In this document: positions 13,066 to 26,091 of the stretch, piece by piece
How positions within the stretch are numbered: position 1 is the stretch's first letter
How the letters are laid out: each line of letters opens with the position of its first letter
NCBI GenBank assembly: GCA_946699065.1
Contig: CAMPDV010000004.1
Coordinates: 434,001 to 498,000, forward strand
Origin: Loxodes magnus
Taxonomy: Eukaryota > Ciliophora > Karyorelictea > Loxodida > Loxodidae
Direction of reading: 5' to 3'
Length of the DNA stretch: 64,000 nucleotides
Program-made: the position numbers and the translations under genes
Notes under the pieces: model-generated
What the model was told of the DNA's origin: nothing
The model's database searches: none
What the model saw: the letters and a program-made list of their open reading frames with translations, nothing else

Positions 13066-14046
13066 ATGTCTGGTATTGTTTTGACTGAGTAGGGATTAAC
13101 TTATCAAATCAATTTACCTATTCCAGTTCCTTTAAAAGATTTCGTTTTAATTGAAGTTAGCTATTCTCCTATTAACCCCTATGATTTAAATATAATTCGT
13201 ATGGCTGGATAGATAAGAGATTTGCCTTTTATTCCAGGTTTTGAAGGATCAGGAACTGTTGTTAGTTCAGGAGGAGGTTTTGTTGCATGAACTTTGCTAG
13301 GTAAAAAAGTAGCTTTCTCAGTGCCTGATGCAAAGTTTTATGGAGCTTGAGGCTAATTTGTTGCTATCCCTGCATACGCTTGTATTAAACTACCAGCAAA
13401 CGTTAGTTTAATGGAAGGTGCATGTAGTATTGTTAATCCTCTAATGAGTATGTGTATGCTAGACTGTACCTAAAGTTAAGAAGCAACTTGTGTAATTAGT
13501 ACAGCAGCTTGTGGCTAACTAGGTAGAATGGTATTACGATTATTTAGCTAGCATGGAATACAAGTTATTAACATTGTTCGTAGAAAATAGCAAGTAGAGA
13601 TATTGTAAAATGAAGAACAAGCATAATATGTTTTAAACTCTTCTGATTCAAATTTCTAGAATGACTTAAATGATCTATGCTAAAAATTGAAACCTACTGT
13701 AGCTTTTGACTGCGTTTCTGGAGATATGACACGATAATTAGTAGCAGCAATGCCACCTTAGTCAGTTATTTATTTGTTTGGTAACTTATCCTAGGTAGCA
13801 GCATAAATAGATACTTCTGATTTTGTATAAAAAGATGTAAGTTTAGAAGGATTTACTCTGTTCAACTGATTAGAACAGAAAAAAGGATGATAAAAATGAT
13901 AAATGACAACAAAGCTAAATAAATTTTTGCCAACTCTGCTTAAAACTAATATAAGCAAAGCATTTGATGCATAGTATTTTTCTTAGGCTATTGATTATTA
14001 TCTTACAAATGCAAGTTAGGGAAAAGTCCTCTTAAAGTTTAAATGA
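13066..14046 (+). CDS. Zinc-independent MDR oxidoreductase (quinone oxidoreductase / enoyl-thioester reductase type)
   Basis: A 326-residue medium-chain dehydrogenase/reductase, expected to use NADPH to reduce quinones, enones or enoyl thioesters. The GroES-like domain includes SPINPYDLNIIRMAG and PFIPGFEGSGTVV, the usual start of this subgroup. The Rossmann domain has the nucleotide-binding turn STAACGQLGRM and then DCVSG. The structural-zinc Cys cluster of alcohol dehydrogenases is absent, which favours the quinone oxidoreductase or mitochondrial enoyl-reductase branch. Several Trp are TGA, for example FVAWTLLG and FNWLEQ. Stop is TGA 14044-14046. In-frame ATGs at 13036-13057 could extend the N-terminus; 13066 gives the usual family start. 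No intron. The exact substrate is not predictable. Confidence 0.87.
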
Positions 14047-14181
14047 ATATTTGTTTTTAAATGCTATCTTTTTCCTTCACCCATTTATATATCTTTCATT
14101 AAAAGTAATACCTTTTTGGTTTATGGGATTGAATGGCTAATTAAATAATTATTGATCTTTTCTCTTTTATTAATATATTAT

Positions 14182-14910
14182 ATGAGCACAGGCTAAATAT
14201 TAGGATACGCTGGTACTGGCCTTTCATGAATTATGAGTGTTAGTCCTATAAAACATTTTATTTATTGAGCATTCACTTAGAAATAACCCTTTAAACTGAC
14301 TCTATATCTATATATACTTATGATTTCTAATGGAGGTGGTTGAGCAGTTTATGGGATTATTGCAAAGTAGCTTCCTGTTATAATGGGTAACGGGATTTAC
14401 ATCATTTTGGGTTCTTTTTTTTATATAAGTTACTGCTTCCTATGCTATAGTAAAGTGAAGGCATTTCTGATAATACTATTGGCCTTGGTAGTCTATTTAT
14501 CATGATGAGCAGCTATGTATCTTTTTATACCAAACAACATTAACGGAATTATTTGCCTTGTGATTAACATTCTAATGTATGGCTCACCACTAGAAAAAGC
14601 TTATTTAGTTATTAAAACCAAAAACCATAGAATAATACCAGTCCACTATACTCTCTTGCTTGGCATCTCTAGCACATTTTGACTGCTTTATGCTATTATG
14701 GAGAGTCAGTTTTCAATTATTCTTTCAAGTATTGGAGGATTAATCTGCTTTGCAATGCAAATAACTCTGTGAAGCGTTTACTTTTGCTATAATAAACTAA
14801 AAGCACAAGACAATATTATTCCTTATAAGCTGCTAGACACTTCTAACATAGAAGAGATGAACAAAAGTGAGATAAACCATAATATAAATGCGAGTGGCAT
14901 AGATAAGTGA
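14182..14910 (+). CDS. SWEET-family sugar transporter (MtN3/saliva)
   Basis: A 242-residue membrane protein with seven predicted helices arranged as two MtN3 repeats. The first repeat carries MSVSPIKHF and the second MYGSPLEKAYLVIKTKN, the conserved S-P-x turn of SWEET uniporters. Family members move mono- or disaccharides down their gradient across plasma or vesicle membranes. The start ATG lies about 135 bp after the MDR stop on the same strand. The end is ambiguous in this code: TGA 14908-14910 is followed in frame by another TGA at 14941-14943, and either could be the stop. I chose the first because the protein already has family length and a polar tail. Internal TGAs (GWAVYG, LSWWAAM, TLWSVYF) are Trp. 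Confidence 0.88.
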
Positions 14911-15371
14911 TCTGCCAATAAAGCAGAAATGATAATAATATGATATCTTTATTAAAAAGCTTCCAAATACTTCCTTATCAATAACAACATAAGTAATAAT
15001 TCTTATTAATACTCCAAAACTTATTATACTCTACAGTACAAATCTATCATTATTACCTTCTTTTTTTATTTAATTCAAGCAATAAAATAAAACATCACTT
15101 GTTTAATGGATTAAGTATTTTTACTTCAGATCGTTTTCGCTTCCTATTAGTAGAACTTGAGATATAGTAACGTTTTACTATTATAGTTGATTAAGCCCAT
15201 AAGTATTAGCTTTTATTGCTAGATAACTTGATGAATATTTGGTCTAGACTTGCAGCAAAGCCTAGTTTAAGATTGGTATAAATATAGGTTTTAGTTACTG
15301 AAAAACGTATGGTGTTTTATTTAAACTTAGACGTAAGTTGTTTACTGCTTGATCTATTCTTAATTAATAAA
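14911..15371. other. Intergenic spacer
   Basis: About 460 bp of AT-rich DNA after the SWEET stop, including the short alternative tail to the second TGA at 14943. Nothing else was recognised. Confidence 0.55.
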
Positions 15372-15815
15372 ATGGGCATTTGCTGCTCTGAACAATTCTA
15401 CGGAACTACTTCTTCATCAGATGCTGAGTTAATAAAATAAATTGAAAAACCTAAAAATCAAAAAACAATTGCTGACCCTATAAGTAAGATTAATGCTATT
15501 GCTAAAACTGCTCCTAAGCTAGATATTAGCAAAAATTGCTTGCTAACAAAGCGAAAAGAACATACTCTTACTAGAAGTCTCAGTAATCTTTCAACTGATG
15601 GAAGTCCTGAAGATTAATAACAAAACAATAATAGGAAAAATAAAAAAAAGGATGTATAGAGAAATAGGAGCTTAGGTCCTGTTGCCTTCAAAAGGGAAAT
15701 GGATTCTTTTAATGCAACCAACTAAAATTAACTAACTAAAAGCAAAGATTTACATAAGTAAAAAAGCAATAAAAATTAGAATTGTAATATAAAAGAGAAA
15801 TCAGGAATTCAATGA
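15372..15815 (+). CDS. Small unrecognised protein with N-terminal lipidation signal (MGICC)
   Basis: A 147-residue hydrophilic protein with no family I recognise. It begins MGICCSEQFYG: Gly2 with Cys4 and Cys5 is a classic context for N-myristoylation plus palmitoylation, suggesting anchoring to the cytosolic face of a membrane or the ciliary membrane. The rest is Lys/Asn/Ser/Gln-rich with no hydrophobic helix. An RSLSNLSTDGSPED stretch looks like a phosphorylation-prone linker. Stop is TGA 15813-15815. It sits in tandem after the SWEET gene, but there is no sign of a shared function. Support is the lipidation motif, protein-like composition and clean TGA end; there is no homology call. Confidence 0.55.
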
Positions 15816-17279
15816 AACACGCTTAATTTAACTTATACTAGTTAATTTTCTTAACACTCAACTTGTTCCATCTCACATTTTTATAAGCTTACAGCTTTTT
15901 TTAAAAGGAAGTATATTAATAAATTTAAACTATTCATGTCAAAACTTAAAGAACTCTTAGTTTATAATAAGTAAATAAACTCAAAATTAAACTACATAAT
16001 CATGCTGCTTTTTAAGATAAAGTTTAATACTAAAATAATATAATTTTTATCTTATAACTAGCAATAACTCCAATTATTAAGACAAGCTACCTTAATTAAT
16101 GGCATCTTACTTTTAATTCTGTAATCATAGATCAATAATTTATATTTGTAGTATGAAAAGCATTAAAATTATCTTCCAGTATTAAAACCCTCTAAGATAG
16201 TCAGCAAAAGATATAGTAGGTAATATTTTTAAGGTATAGTAGAGCTATTTTCATTAGACAAAAGATTTCAATATATACGTTTATTTAACAGAGCTGATTT
16301 CTTTAAAAAGGATTATTTATTTTAAACATTAATGATTTACTTGCTATTTCAACTATAATAAGCATTGCGCTTAAGAAGCATATTCTTAGTATCATTTTTT
16401 AAGCTAATTAAACCAATTTTCTGTCTATAGTACTTATTAATCTGATTGATATGTAGTAGCTTCTTATGTAAAGAGCTGACTTTTAGAATAATTCTACCAT
16501 AACATACTTATGTAAATTTTCTGATTCTCTAGGAAGTGATTATGATAATTAGACTTAGATTATAGTGCTTAGCTGTATTTATAGTAGACATAAAAGCTTT
16601 TTTGAAATAGATGGCTATTGCTTACTCCTTTAAATAATTCTACTCTTTACTAATTATCAATACTTCTAATTTTAGTTTAGATTAATTACTATTTACGGAA
16701 ATACTTTCAAAATACTTTAGATATTAAAACAGAGTTAGAAGGTTAAAGAAGTCATATTCCTTGACTAAAAGGACTAAGTAAAAGAATTAGAGTAGCAAGG
16801 GATATGAAATAGTAGATAAGTTATAGTATTTAAGGTTAAATATTGGTCTAAAATTATAGCTCTGAATATTGATTATCTTCCATTTAAATTCTGCTAATTA
16901 TTGCTTATAAAAATGAAGAAATAAGTCCGACTATAGAAATCGCTTCACTTTAGCTTAAAATAGGTTGCTTAGAAGTATTGACTTGAAAATAATCAATTCC
17001 TACTTTGCTCTGAGGCCATTATTAACTGAGAAATACTGACAAATATAATAGATTTGGTTATTTTCTTAGCTTTGTGTCTAGATGGTTAGTATATGCTTGG
17101 ACTTTTTATAGTTACAGTGGCTTCTTGATAACTCATTAAAAAATTTAAAATGATAAAAACGAAAACTGCTGATGCTTTGAGAGTCTTAATAATAAGCTTA
17201 GGGTTTCAAGACTTGAATATAGCTGTTATCATTTTCCTTCAAATATGAGTAGGATTTAAAGGTAATTCTTAATACAGAT
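15816..17279. other. AT-rich intergenic block upstream of the histidine kinase
   Basis: About 1.46 kb. The first ~1.1 kb is featureless AT-rich sequence. From about 16980 it becomes less biased and could hold an N-terminal exon (extra membrane segments) of the histidine kinase, with in-frame ATGs at 17082 and 17280, but I cannot fix the frame there. Confidence 0.45.
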
Positions 17280-19364
17280 ATGTACAATGGGGTTCACTTA
17301 AAGTACCAAGCTGTTTATCACTTAGTATCTTATGTCATATAGTATTAGAATACTAAGCATTTGATACTTGCCTACTTCCTCCTTAATTTCTTACTGATCT
17401 CTTTAATCCAACTACTGATCTTTCATCTGTGAAGTGTAATTTGTAAAATTTATCAGGAATACATTACAATGAACCAAATTTACAAATCTGCTCCTCCTCA
17501 CTTAATAATAGATTAGAGTGGTAATATAATGCAGTGCAACTAGGGAGCTAAGATATTTATAGAGGATTGCAAGAAAATCACTAAGATAGCTGTAAATGAG
17601 CAGGAGATGTTAAGTATTCTTAACGAGTTGAAGGGAAACTGCTAGAGAATAGTTAAGGAACTAGAACTTAACGCTAAAGATTCTTCACTTCAGCAAAACT
17701 ACTTTGTCAAGCTTGATTTTCAAAAGTTCCATTATCAGAACACAAATTGTATTTAAGTAAATATTGAAAATATCACTGAGGATAATGCAGATAAAGATTT
17801 CAATTAAAAATATGTCTAGAACATCATTTAAAAAGCTTTACCTTAACTCAATAGTCTTAACACGCTTCTGTAGAAATCTTAAATTGAGACTCCTCTCGAA
17901 CTTTCTCAGTTAATGACCACATTGTTTGAATTATAGCTTTTAAGATATAGAAGCGATAAGAAATGCTTTAGTACTTATACAAGAGTGAATATAGATGAGC
18001 TAATAACACAGCAGATAGATCTTATTTACCCTCAGCTAACTTTAAATTAAATAGGTGTAAATGCTGTGATAGATTGCCAAGATGCAGTGGATTGTAATAA
18101 AGAAGCATTTCGTCTTATTCTGTTCATATTCTTAACTTCAATTAACGAGCATACATAAGAGAACAAAGATAAATTAAGAAACTAGAAAATTAGTTTTCAT
18201 GCCAAACAAGAGGATGATGATAACTTAGATAACTGTATAATATTCGAACTGCAATTCTCTACTCTTTACACCTAATAGGATTTCTAAAATATTTTCAAAG
18301 AAAAACTAAGCGTCAAAGAATAATATGATCTAGTTATGCTTTATGGACTTCAGCTTTCACTTTTGAATCGCATAATTATTACTTAGAACGGAAAAGTCAC
18401 TAAAATAGAATTTTAGGACTAGAAGGTTACAATTGAGGTAAAATTTATATTAGAATAAAGAATCAAAAAAATATAAAAAAAACATACAATAGAGTTATAA
18501 CTTAGTTCACCTGCTCTTATTAAGAAGAACAACTGCTTCACATGGATACCTAACTCTCCTTTATTAAATAAAACCGATTAAACTAAAAATGAAAAAGCTA
18601 AAGAGCAAAAAATCCAAAACTTTAAGATTGTTCAAAAAAATAACAATAAAAAGCAAGTTTCTATGGTAGAAAAGTAAAAAGCAAATACTTCATCGAATCA
18701 TTAGGATAATTAGTAAAATATTATTGATCAAATTCATGATTAGCTTTAAAAGCAAAAAAGTTAATCGAATATAAATTAGATATTTGATTCAGAAGGATCT
18801 TCTCCAATATCTTCTATAAATAGATTAAGCTCAATGAATAAAGCAATCAGATCAGCTTCTAGAAGATCTATAACTTATTCATATACACCTAAGAACTTTG
18901 AGAGTTTATTTAAAGAAAATGACATTTAAAAGCTTTAATTCTCTAATCTATTCACTATTTTGAATTCTTCTGTTATATAATTTTCCTAAGATCTAATTGT
19001 TCTGACTTTGACTTCGAACGCTAAACTAATTCATAGACTTTAAAGAATAGTAAATCAAAAAAAATAAAGCCAAATGATAATAGCTGACACTATTGATAAT
19101 CTTAAGTAATCTCTTATTAGCTTATCAGAATAAACCTTTTTACCTAATTGCATTATATTTGACTGAAAAACAGATCCTGATATTCTGGATTTTATTTAAG
19201 AACTGTTAGAGATTGAAACGTAAATAGGATTAAGAAGTATGAAGATTGCTTTATTAGATACCGATTAAGAAGACGAGTAATAACTATTTTCTAAAGGCAT
19301 TGACGAGATTTTGTCAATAGAGTTTGATGTGTTTAAGTTACTTACTCTATTGGAAATTAACTGA
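17280..19364 (+). CDS. Degenerate hybrid histidine kinase (TM - PAS-like - HK-like - receiver)
   Basis: About 694 residues from ATG 17280. In order: a transmembrane segment (~25-60, LILAYFLLNFLLISLIQLL), a PAS-like opening (SAPPHLIIDQSGNIMQCNQGA), a dimerisation/ATPase-like region, a long Ser/Lys/Gln-rich linker and a C-terminal receiver domain (~555-694) ending LEIN and TGA 19362-19364. The receiver keeps a likely phospho-acceptor Asp in CIIFDWKTD but lacks the acidic pair after strand 1 (LTLTSNAK). The kinase part lacks an H-box His: the expected SHExRTP position reads QKALPQLNSLN. The N-box-like segment (EAFRLILFIFLTSINEHT) has lost its key Asn. It is therefore probably a pseudokinase or phosphotransfer scaffold. 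The start is uncertain (17082, 17280 or 17469). Confidence 0.7.
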
Positions 19365-21537
19365 CAAATTATCTTTCGAATATTTAATTTAACATTACAT
19401 AAAGTTAAATATACCATTGTTGATCTAAGGCTTCTAAATATTATAATTGTGAGTTTTATTAACTTCTTAAATATAACAACATTCTATTAAAAAGCTAAAA
19501 TTTAATTATATAGTTTAAAATGCTTTTCTTAATATGTGAAGCTTAATTTTCTATATTTGCGTGTGATGTTTAGCTATTATTTAAGATTTTATTTAAATAT
19601 CAACTTATTTTATTGAAATTAGATTGTTTTATTTACACTTCCTTATCTCATTATTTCAACCTGCAATCCTATTATTCTCTAACAAGATTTAACTGATAAT
19701 TGATAAATGATTCCATTAAAATTTAACTAGCTTTCTTATAAGTTATTGTATGAATTATATTACTTAAAAAGCGGCTTGCTAAATCCTAGCTTTTTAGCTT
19801 AAGTTAAACAAAAGCAATAAAGCAAAATAGTGTGTTTACTAATGATTACCAAATATTCTAATATAATACTTTCTTTTAAATTATTCAATTAATTTACTTA
19901 TATTTAACCACTTTTATTATTTCTTAACTGTTATGCAATTAAGTTAGAAAACAACTAATTGACAAAGCAAAATTTCAGCTAATAATAAGAAATGTAAATT
20001 AAGACTTTATCTAAAGTTAATTGTGAAATTAAGCTAACTTTAATATCTTTAACTCTATACTTTAGTATCATTTTCCTTTATTCCTACGTATTAAACAAGT
20101 ACATCCCATTTCTATTACTAAGCTTTATAAATTTTAGTTATAATATAAACTTTCTTAGTTCTTATTTCAACTTAAAAATATCAACAAAAGAAATAAATAA
20201 AACCTTACTCGACATTACCGGATGATGATTGCTCTAAATTTATTGATATTGTCAGCATTTTAAATGAGATATTCTTGATTCTGATTAAGGTTATAGCTAG
20301 ATAATTTAGCTTTAGTATAATTATTCTATTATTTGCTTTTTTAATTATTAGCAAATGCTATCTAGGCAACTCTTTCATAAGAATAATTCTATTTAAATAT
20401 CCTTTGTATTATTTAAAAAATCTCCTATATACTTTTATATAAATTTCCTTATAAAAATACGTTTATTTTGGTATTTAAAGTATATGTCAACAATTAATTT
20501 AATTAAGGTCTTAAAATTAAAGAAGTGATTTTTAACATTCTTACTATATTTATTTATAAGAGAAGCTAATGGATTTTCAAACTTGATTGGCAAATAAAGA
20601 CAATTACCCTCATTCTATATTTACTTTTATAAAGATACTTCTAATTTAATTCTGGTATGTTAACCCTTAAATAAATCTTGTATATTATAAAGAACTCTAG
20701 ATAATATAGGTTTTATATGGAAGTTGGCTTGTCTGAATATTTTAGTGTTCTAGACTAGTAATAATTTAAAATAATTTTAGTTGAGATATATCTGCAAAGC
20801 AACATTTAATAGATATTTTAGAATTAATAATTAATCAATGCCTATTAGTATAGTTAAGCATTATTAAAACCTTTTCCCTATTTTATTAATTGAGTTACAT
20901 ATGGATATTTAAGATTATGAGCATTTTATACTAAAAGTATTGTAATATAAGGAACTCTTATTCACTAGGAAACACTATTAGTGGCAATTCATTATTTTAT
21001 TTCCTTTTTCTATCAAATTTTAACCTTTAGGGATTTAATTTTTGAGAGTGAAAGAAATTTTAAACCAATAAATGATAAGACTTCTATAATTTATCTTTTA
21101 TTGAACTTTGATATTTAAAGTATTTAATCTTTGTACTTGTATTTAAGATGTATGCAATAGCTTTGAAGCCCTTCTTTATTTCTCTTTAGCATTTGATAGC
21201 ATAACTAAAAAAGAATTCAACTCTTAGCTTATAATTTAGTTGTATAGAATAGATTAACCAGTTTTTAATTTGTAATCTGATCCTATTGGTTATTTTAATC
21301 AAGTAGGTAAAGCATCTATTCTATAATATTCTTCTATCATAATCTAATCAAATTATTTATATTAAAAGCAAAATTTAAAGGGTAAACTTATAGCGTAAGA
21401 TAACAGATTATCTGAAACCTATTATTTTTCCTTTAACTAATATTTTCAACCAAAGCATTACTTAAAGATATTTGAATTGAACTAAGTTTAAAAAATATTA
21501 TACTAAATTTATTCGAAATACTCTCAATTACAACCTA
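19365..21537. other. AT-rich block between convergent genes
   Basis: About 2.2 kb of strongly AT-rich DNA between the ends of the histidine-kinase-like gene and the PH-domain gene. No motif, RNA gene or repeat that I can support. Confidence 0.6.
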
Positions 21538-23166
21538 TCAGGCTAGTTTAATTTTAGTTTTGTATCTAAAGAGATAAAATGATTACCTTATTGACTTTAA
21601 CTATAAATCCTTTTTCCCAATTAATGTCAGTTAATATAAGAGCAATATAAATTAACTAGAAACTACTACTAAAATATATAATAAAGTGCTTTATAAGAGT
21701 TAACTATTACACTTTTCGAAGGCTGTCATCCAATCTGTATAAATGTTTTCTGATTTAGTTCCAAATATAAGTCTTGCCTCGTTTTCATACCATTCTTTCT
21801 CCTTATTTGTTCAGCAATATTTTGAACTTCTTGGCTAGCTTTTCTTAACTTTTAAAGGCGATTAAAGTTAAAGTTAGCTAGGATAAGCTTTCTTTGTAGT
21901 TTTTTAATGAGGTTTTTTCATTAAATGAGGTTTAGGACTGTTAGTTAATAACTTGATCTCAAAAGTAAACAATAATCCTTCCTCTGTTTAAAGTTTAGCT
22001 TGATCTATTGAAGCTATTTAATTAATAGGAATAATAGCTAGAGGCTTACAGTTATAAAACTGAGCACCCTATTTATCTTTATAGTATCTAAATTCTTCAT
22101 CTTATAGTTAGCATCACCTTACTATTCAATTAGGCTTTTTTGCCATTCCAGGCTTATATTTCATTAGTTCGCTTTAATAAATCATATTCTAGCTTATTTG
22201 CGATGTACTATTAAATTCGGCTCTTAGATTAAATTCCGATGAATCTTTTATAGGACTTTATTCATATTATACAATAGAGGAATGCTAACTATACTAGATA
22301 ATATAATTTAGTTGGTCTTCAAATTTTTATAACTTAGCTGAAGAGTTATTACTAGAGCTAAATTTGATCTTTCTACTTTCATTTATTACTTCTTCAATAT
22401 TTACTTGCTAGTTTTAATTCAAATCAGTCTCTTACTTGTTTTCTTTAGAGTCTGTAGCTTCTTTAAGAGTTTCAGCCTAGACTTCGTTTTTTTCATTTTA
22501 AGTTTCATAGTTTTACTCTTTTAAAATTTCTTGACTATACTGGCTTTTAATTTATTGTTCTTAATCTCTTTAAATTTAGATTTCTTCTTCAATAGCATTT
22601 TCTTCTTAATCTTAAATTTATTCTTATTTAAGACTCTAATCTTTAGTATTTAGCTCTTGATTAGAATCATTTTCTTAAGCATCTTAAATTAATTCTTGCT
22701 TAAAGCTCTAATTTTTATTATTAATATCTTCAATTTAATCTAGCTATTTTTCTTCGTTAGCACTTTTCTCTGAAATTTAGATGTCAGAATTTATTTGCTC
22801 TTCTTTTTCTTAAGCAGCTTCTTCAGAAGTATTGATTTTATTTCGTTCTTTTAAAAATATTTATTCTGTTTTGCTCTTTTTTATATTTTAAGTATATGCT
22901 TAGTCTGTATTTTCAATAGCAATCAAATCCTTATACATGTATTTTTGAACTAATTCAGGCTAAAATGATTCTTAGCTTTATGTAAATTAATTCTACTCCT
23001 TGGTCTTTATCTCTTTATAGTTTTCTTAAGTTAATTAAATTTCATCAAGAAGTTAAGCATCTTTAGCCACATTTGTGTTTACTACTTTTTCTACTTTCGC
23101 CTATTCTTAGGTAGTATCATGCTTATCTACCTCCTTTCTTTCACAAGAGCAAGACACATTTCCCAT
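21538..23166 (-). CDS. Lipid-anchored PH-domain protein
   Basis: 542 residues in the longest reading. It begins MGNVSCSCERK (ATG 23166), a strong myristoylation plus palmitoylation context. Residues ~20-330 are a Gln/Glu/Lys/Asn-rich, probably coiled or disordered linker. A pleckstrin-homology domain follows (~338-487): GMAKKPNWIVRWCQL, FRYYKDKQGAQF, TFEIKLL, then the C-terminal helix TDWMTAFEKC with its conserved Trp. PH domains bind phosphoinositides or proteins, so the protein is probably doubly membrane-targeted. The end is unclear. Straight after the PH helix the frame meets TAA (read as Gln), and the first TGA is ~54 codons on at 21540-21538. That tail contains a possible short intron (21 nt, starting gtaatc). 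N-terminus and domain are firm, C-terminus is not. Confidence 0.75.
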
Positions 23167-26091
23167 TTAAAAAGATTGAAATATTACTGCTTAAATAATG
23201 AAAAGTCTTATAGGTTTCTTAAATAGGTTTATTAATATACTACTATAATGATACTCTGCATTGCTTTTATATAAAATGGTATTTACTAATTAGTTTTATT
23301 ATCTTTCACTGCTAAGGATTATAGTATATTATATGAATAGTCCAATGCTTCAACTAATCTTTATAATACTTCCTACAATAAATTTCTATACTTACTATTA
23401 TATATCTATTGCGTTTTTATATTAATAGGGACAATTTAAGTCAACGCTCCCTTTATTCCTTTTTCCACTGTAACTAAATATTTAGGAATTAAAGACAATA
23501 AAAGAAAGAACATAAGTATAATTAATTTAAACTACTAAGCTATTTCTATCAACAACTCATTTATATTATCTCTTCTCAGCTAATTTTTAAAAGCATGTAG
23601 GAATGTCTCTTATAATAATCTTGCAAGAATTATATAAATAGCACTTCTTACCCTTTTTATTTGTAGTTTATGCATACATTTCTTAAAATTAGGTTATTGC
23701 TAAATAAAAATAGTATGAAATAAAATAGATTTGTTAATAAGCATTGGTATAATAATAACTATAACTAATCTAAATTAAACTATTTATTAATAGCCAATAT
23801 TTATAGCGTTTATAAGAGAAAAGGTATAATCTCACTAAGATTATATAATAAGCTATACAAACTAAGTGTCATAGATATAAGAATACCATGCTGATTATTA
23901 AAAAAGACCTATAGATATAATCTTAATACTAATAAATTTAGAGGCATAGAATAAGCAAAGCTATTTCAGTCTCTTTAATCGAAAAAGGTGTTTTCGTGAT
24001 TTAATCAGAAGAGTTAATTTTAAAGAGTATGCATAGGAATGTATTTAAATGGCTAGGCTATTATATTTAGTTCTTTGGAGGATTTTTAAAAAGAGTTTCA
24101 GTTTAGTTTGATAAGATAAAAATGATTAAATTTCCTTTATGAGTATGAACTTTGAAACAGCCTAACATTATAAATAAAATTGATATTTATAGTTATATAA
24201 AGCCAGTCAAAAGATCTACTAGCTATTAGCCGAGTAAATAAAATCTATTATCTTTTTAAAGTCTCACATTACTTTCTCTTTCCCAATTTAAGTACATCCA
24301 GTTAATTCTAAAGTTTCTTTTTTATAGAAATTCAAAATTTTAATTTACTCACAGCATAGTTAAAGACTAGCACTTATGTATAGTTAGACGTTAGAGAGAT
24401 AGATATAATAGCATAAAGATTGATTTGCTTATTAATAAGCTTAATTTAATATTATTAAATAAATATAATTATTATTGCTTATGTCCCTTTATTTCTATAC
24501 TAAAGAGATTCTTCTTTGTATCTAAAGTAATTATAGTATTCTATTAAAGCTTTATTTATTATACAATTATATTTGTCTCTAGTTAATTAAGGTAAATTAA
24601 TTTAAGTTCTAATATTCACTCTTACTCTCAAATAAGCATTCTTTTGATTATCAAGTGCTCTGTATTATAATTTAAAAGATTGAAAAAGAGTAAATTATCA
24701 TAGTTTAGAATAATTAGTAATATACAGGTATTTAATATTTAGTAGCAGTTATTATTTAATTAATAGCATAGCATTCCATAATGCTTCTACTTTAAAGCTA
24801 ATATCTTCTAATCTAATTATTGCAGAATATAAGTAAACAGTATAATAATTATAATGTAGACATAGTAATGTCTGTCTATGCAAGTATTATATAATATTAG
24901 TATATCATATAATTGAATAATGCCTTATAAAATTAGCAACTATTATCAAGTTAAAATAAGCAACACAACATTAATTACACTATTTTAAATAACTAAACAC
25001 TAATTATTCAAGCTTAAAGAATTGAATTACACTGGTTAAATAATTCTCTTTTAAGTTTTAATCATAAAGCATTATCTAATATATTCCCAACTATTTAACA
25101 AGAATCAGGAAGCAGTAATTTGCTTATGTATGAACTACATAAAACTAAACTTTTGTATAGAAGTTAAATTAACAGAAAAATAACTATTTAAACTCATAAA
25201 ATGCCAAAATAACAAGTTAAACAAATTAGGATTTCAATAAAACAAATCAGTCTATGAGGTAAAATAGATATAAAATAACGTATAGAATAGCTCTAATTTA
25301 CATAATAAGAATATTTTACTATAATTCATAATACATTTCTAGTTATTTAAGCAAACATTAATTTAAGAAGGCTAAACTATAATCTCTTATTATTAAATCG
25401 CTAAGGGCTATATTAAACATCTCTAAATTGAAGTAAGGTATGCTTATGCAAGTATCTAAACCTTTTTTATTATTAATTACTAACTCTTAATTTTAATAAA
25501 GCTAAGATTAAATTATCTACTCATACAATATAATCCTCCCTCTTTTTAAATAAACGAGATTAAAAAAAATTTATAGAGATTATCTCTAAATAAATTTTAT
25601 AGATTTTACACCTAAAGTTAAAAAAATGTAGAATAAACGTATCTCCAAATAATAAAAAGGCAAACAGAAAGTAGAAATTTAAAGTACTTGAACAATAAAT
25701 TGATTTGATATATTAAAAATTATATAATAAATAATATATAATAACATATCTGTATAACCTAGTGCTCGCTAAAGATAATTAATATAAGATATTACTAATT
25801 AAAAACAAAGTTATCTCTTTAACATAATAAATCTCAAATATAGTATTTAATAGCTCTAATACAAAGTTCATTGCTTTTTTTTAATTTTAAACAAAAGTTA
25901 TTAGAAAGTTAGATAAATTAAAGTTATAATGTATGTTTATATAATTGTAGATATCTCTAAGTTTTTATTATAGTAGCTAATAAATTGTCAAAGGCGATGA
26001 GATAGTAGCAAATATTGATATTATTGAAATTAATGAATTAAACAATATTTAAAATCAACTACAAATTTAAATTCTCGAGACTATAAAAGTA
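23167..26091. other. Long AT-rich gene-free block
   Basis: About 2.9 kb between the PH-protein start and the USP stop. It is very low in G+C and CpG. I translated it by eye in both directions and saw no conserved motif, no tRNA arms and no long repeat. Confidence 0.6.

Noticed and set aside
19055-19066. Frameshift at the poly-A run in the histidine-kinase receiver domain
   Set aside because: Recounting eight A residues gives a continuous frame through QKKQSQMIIAD, so no indel is needed.
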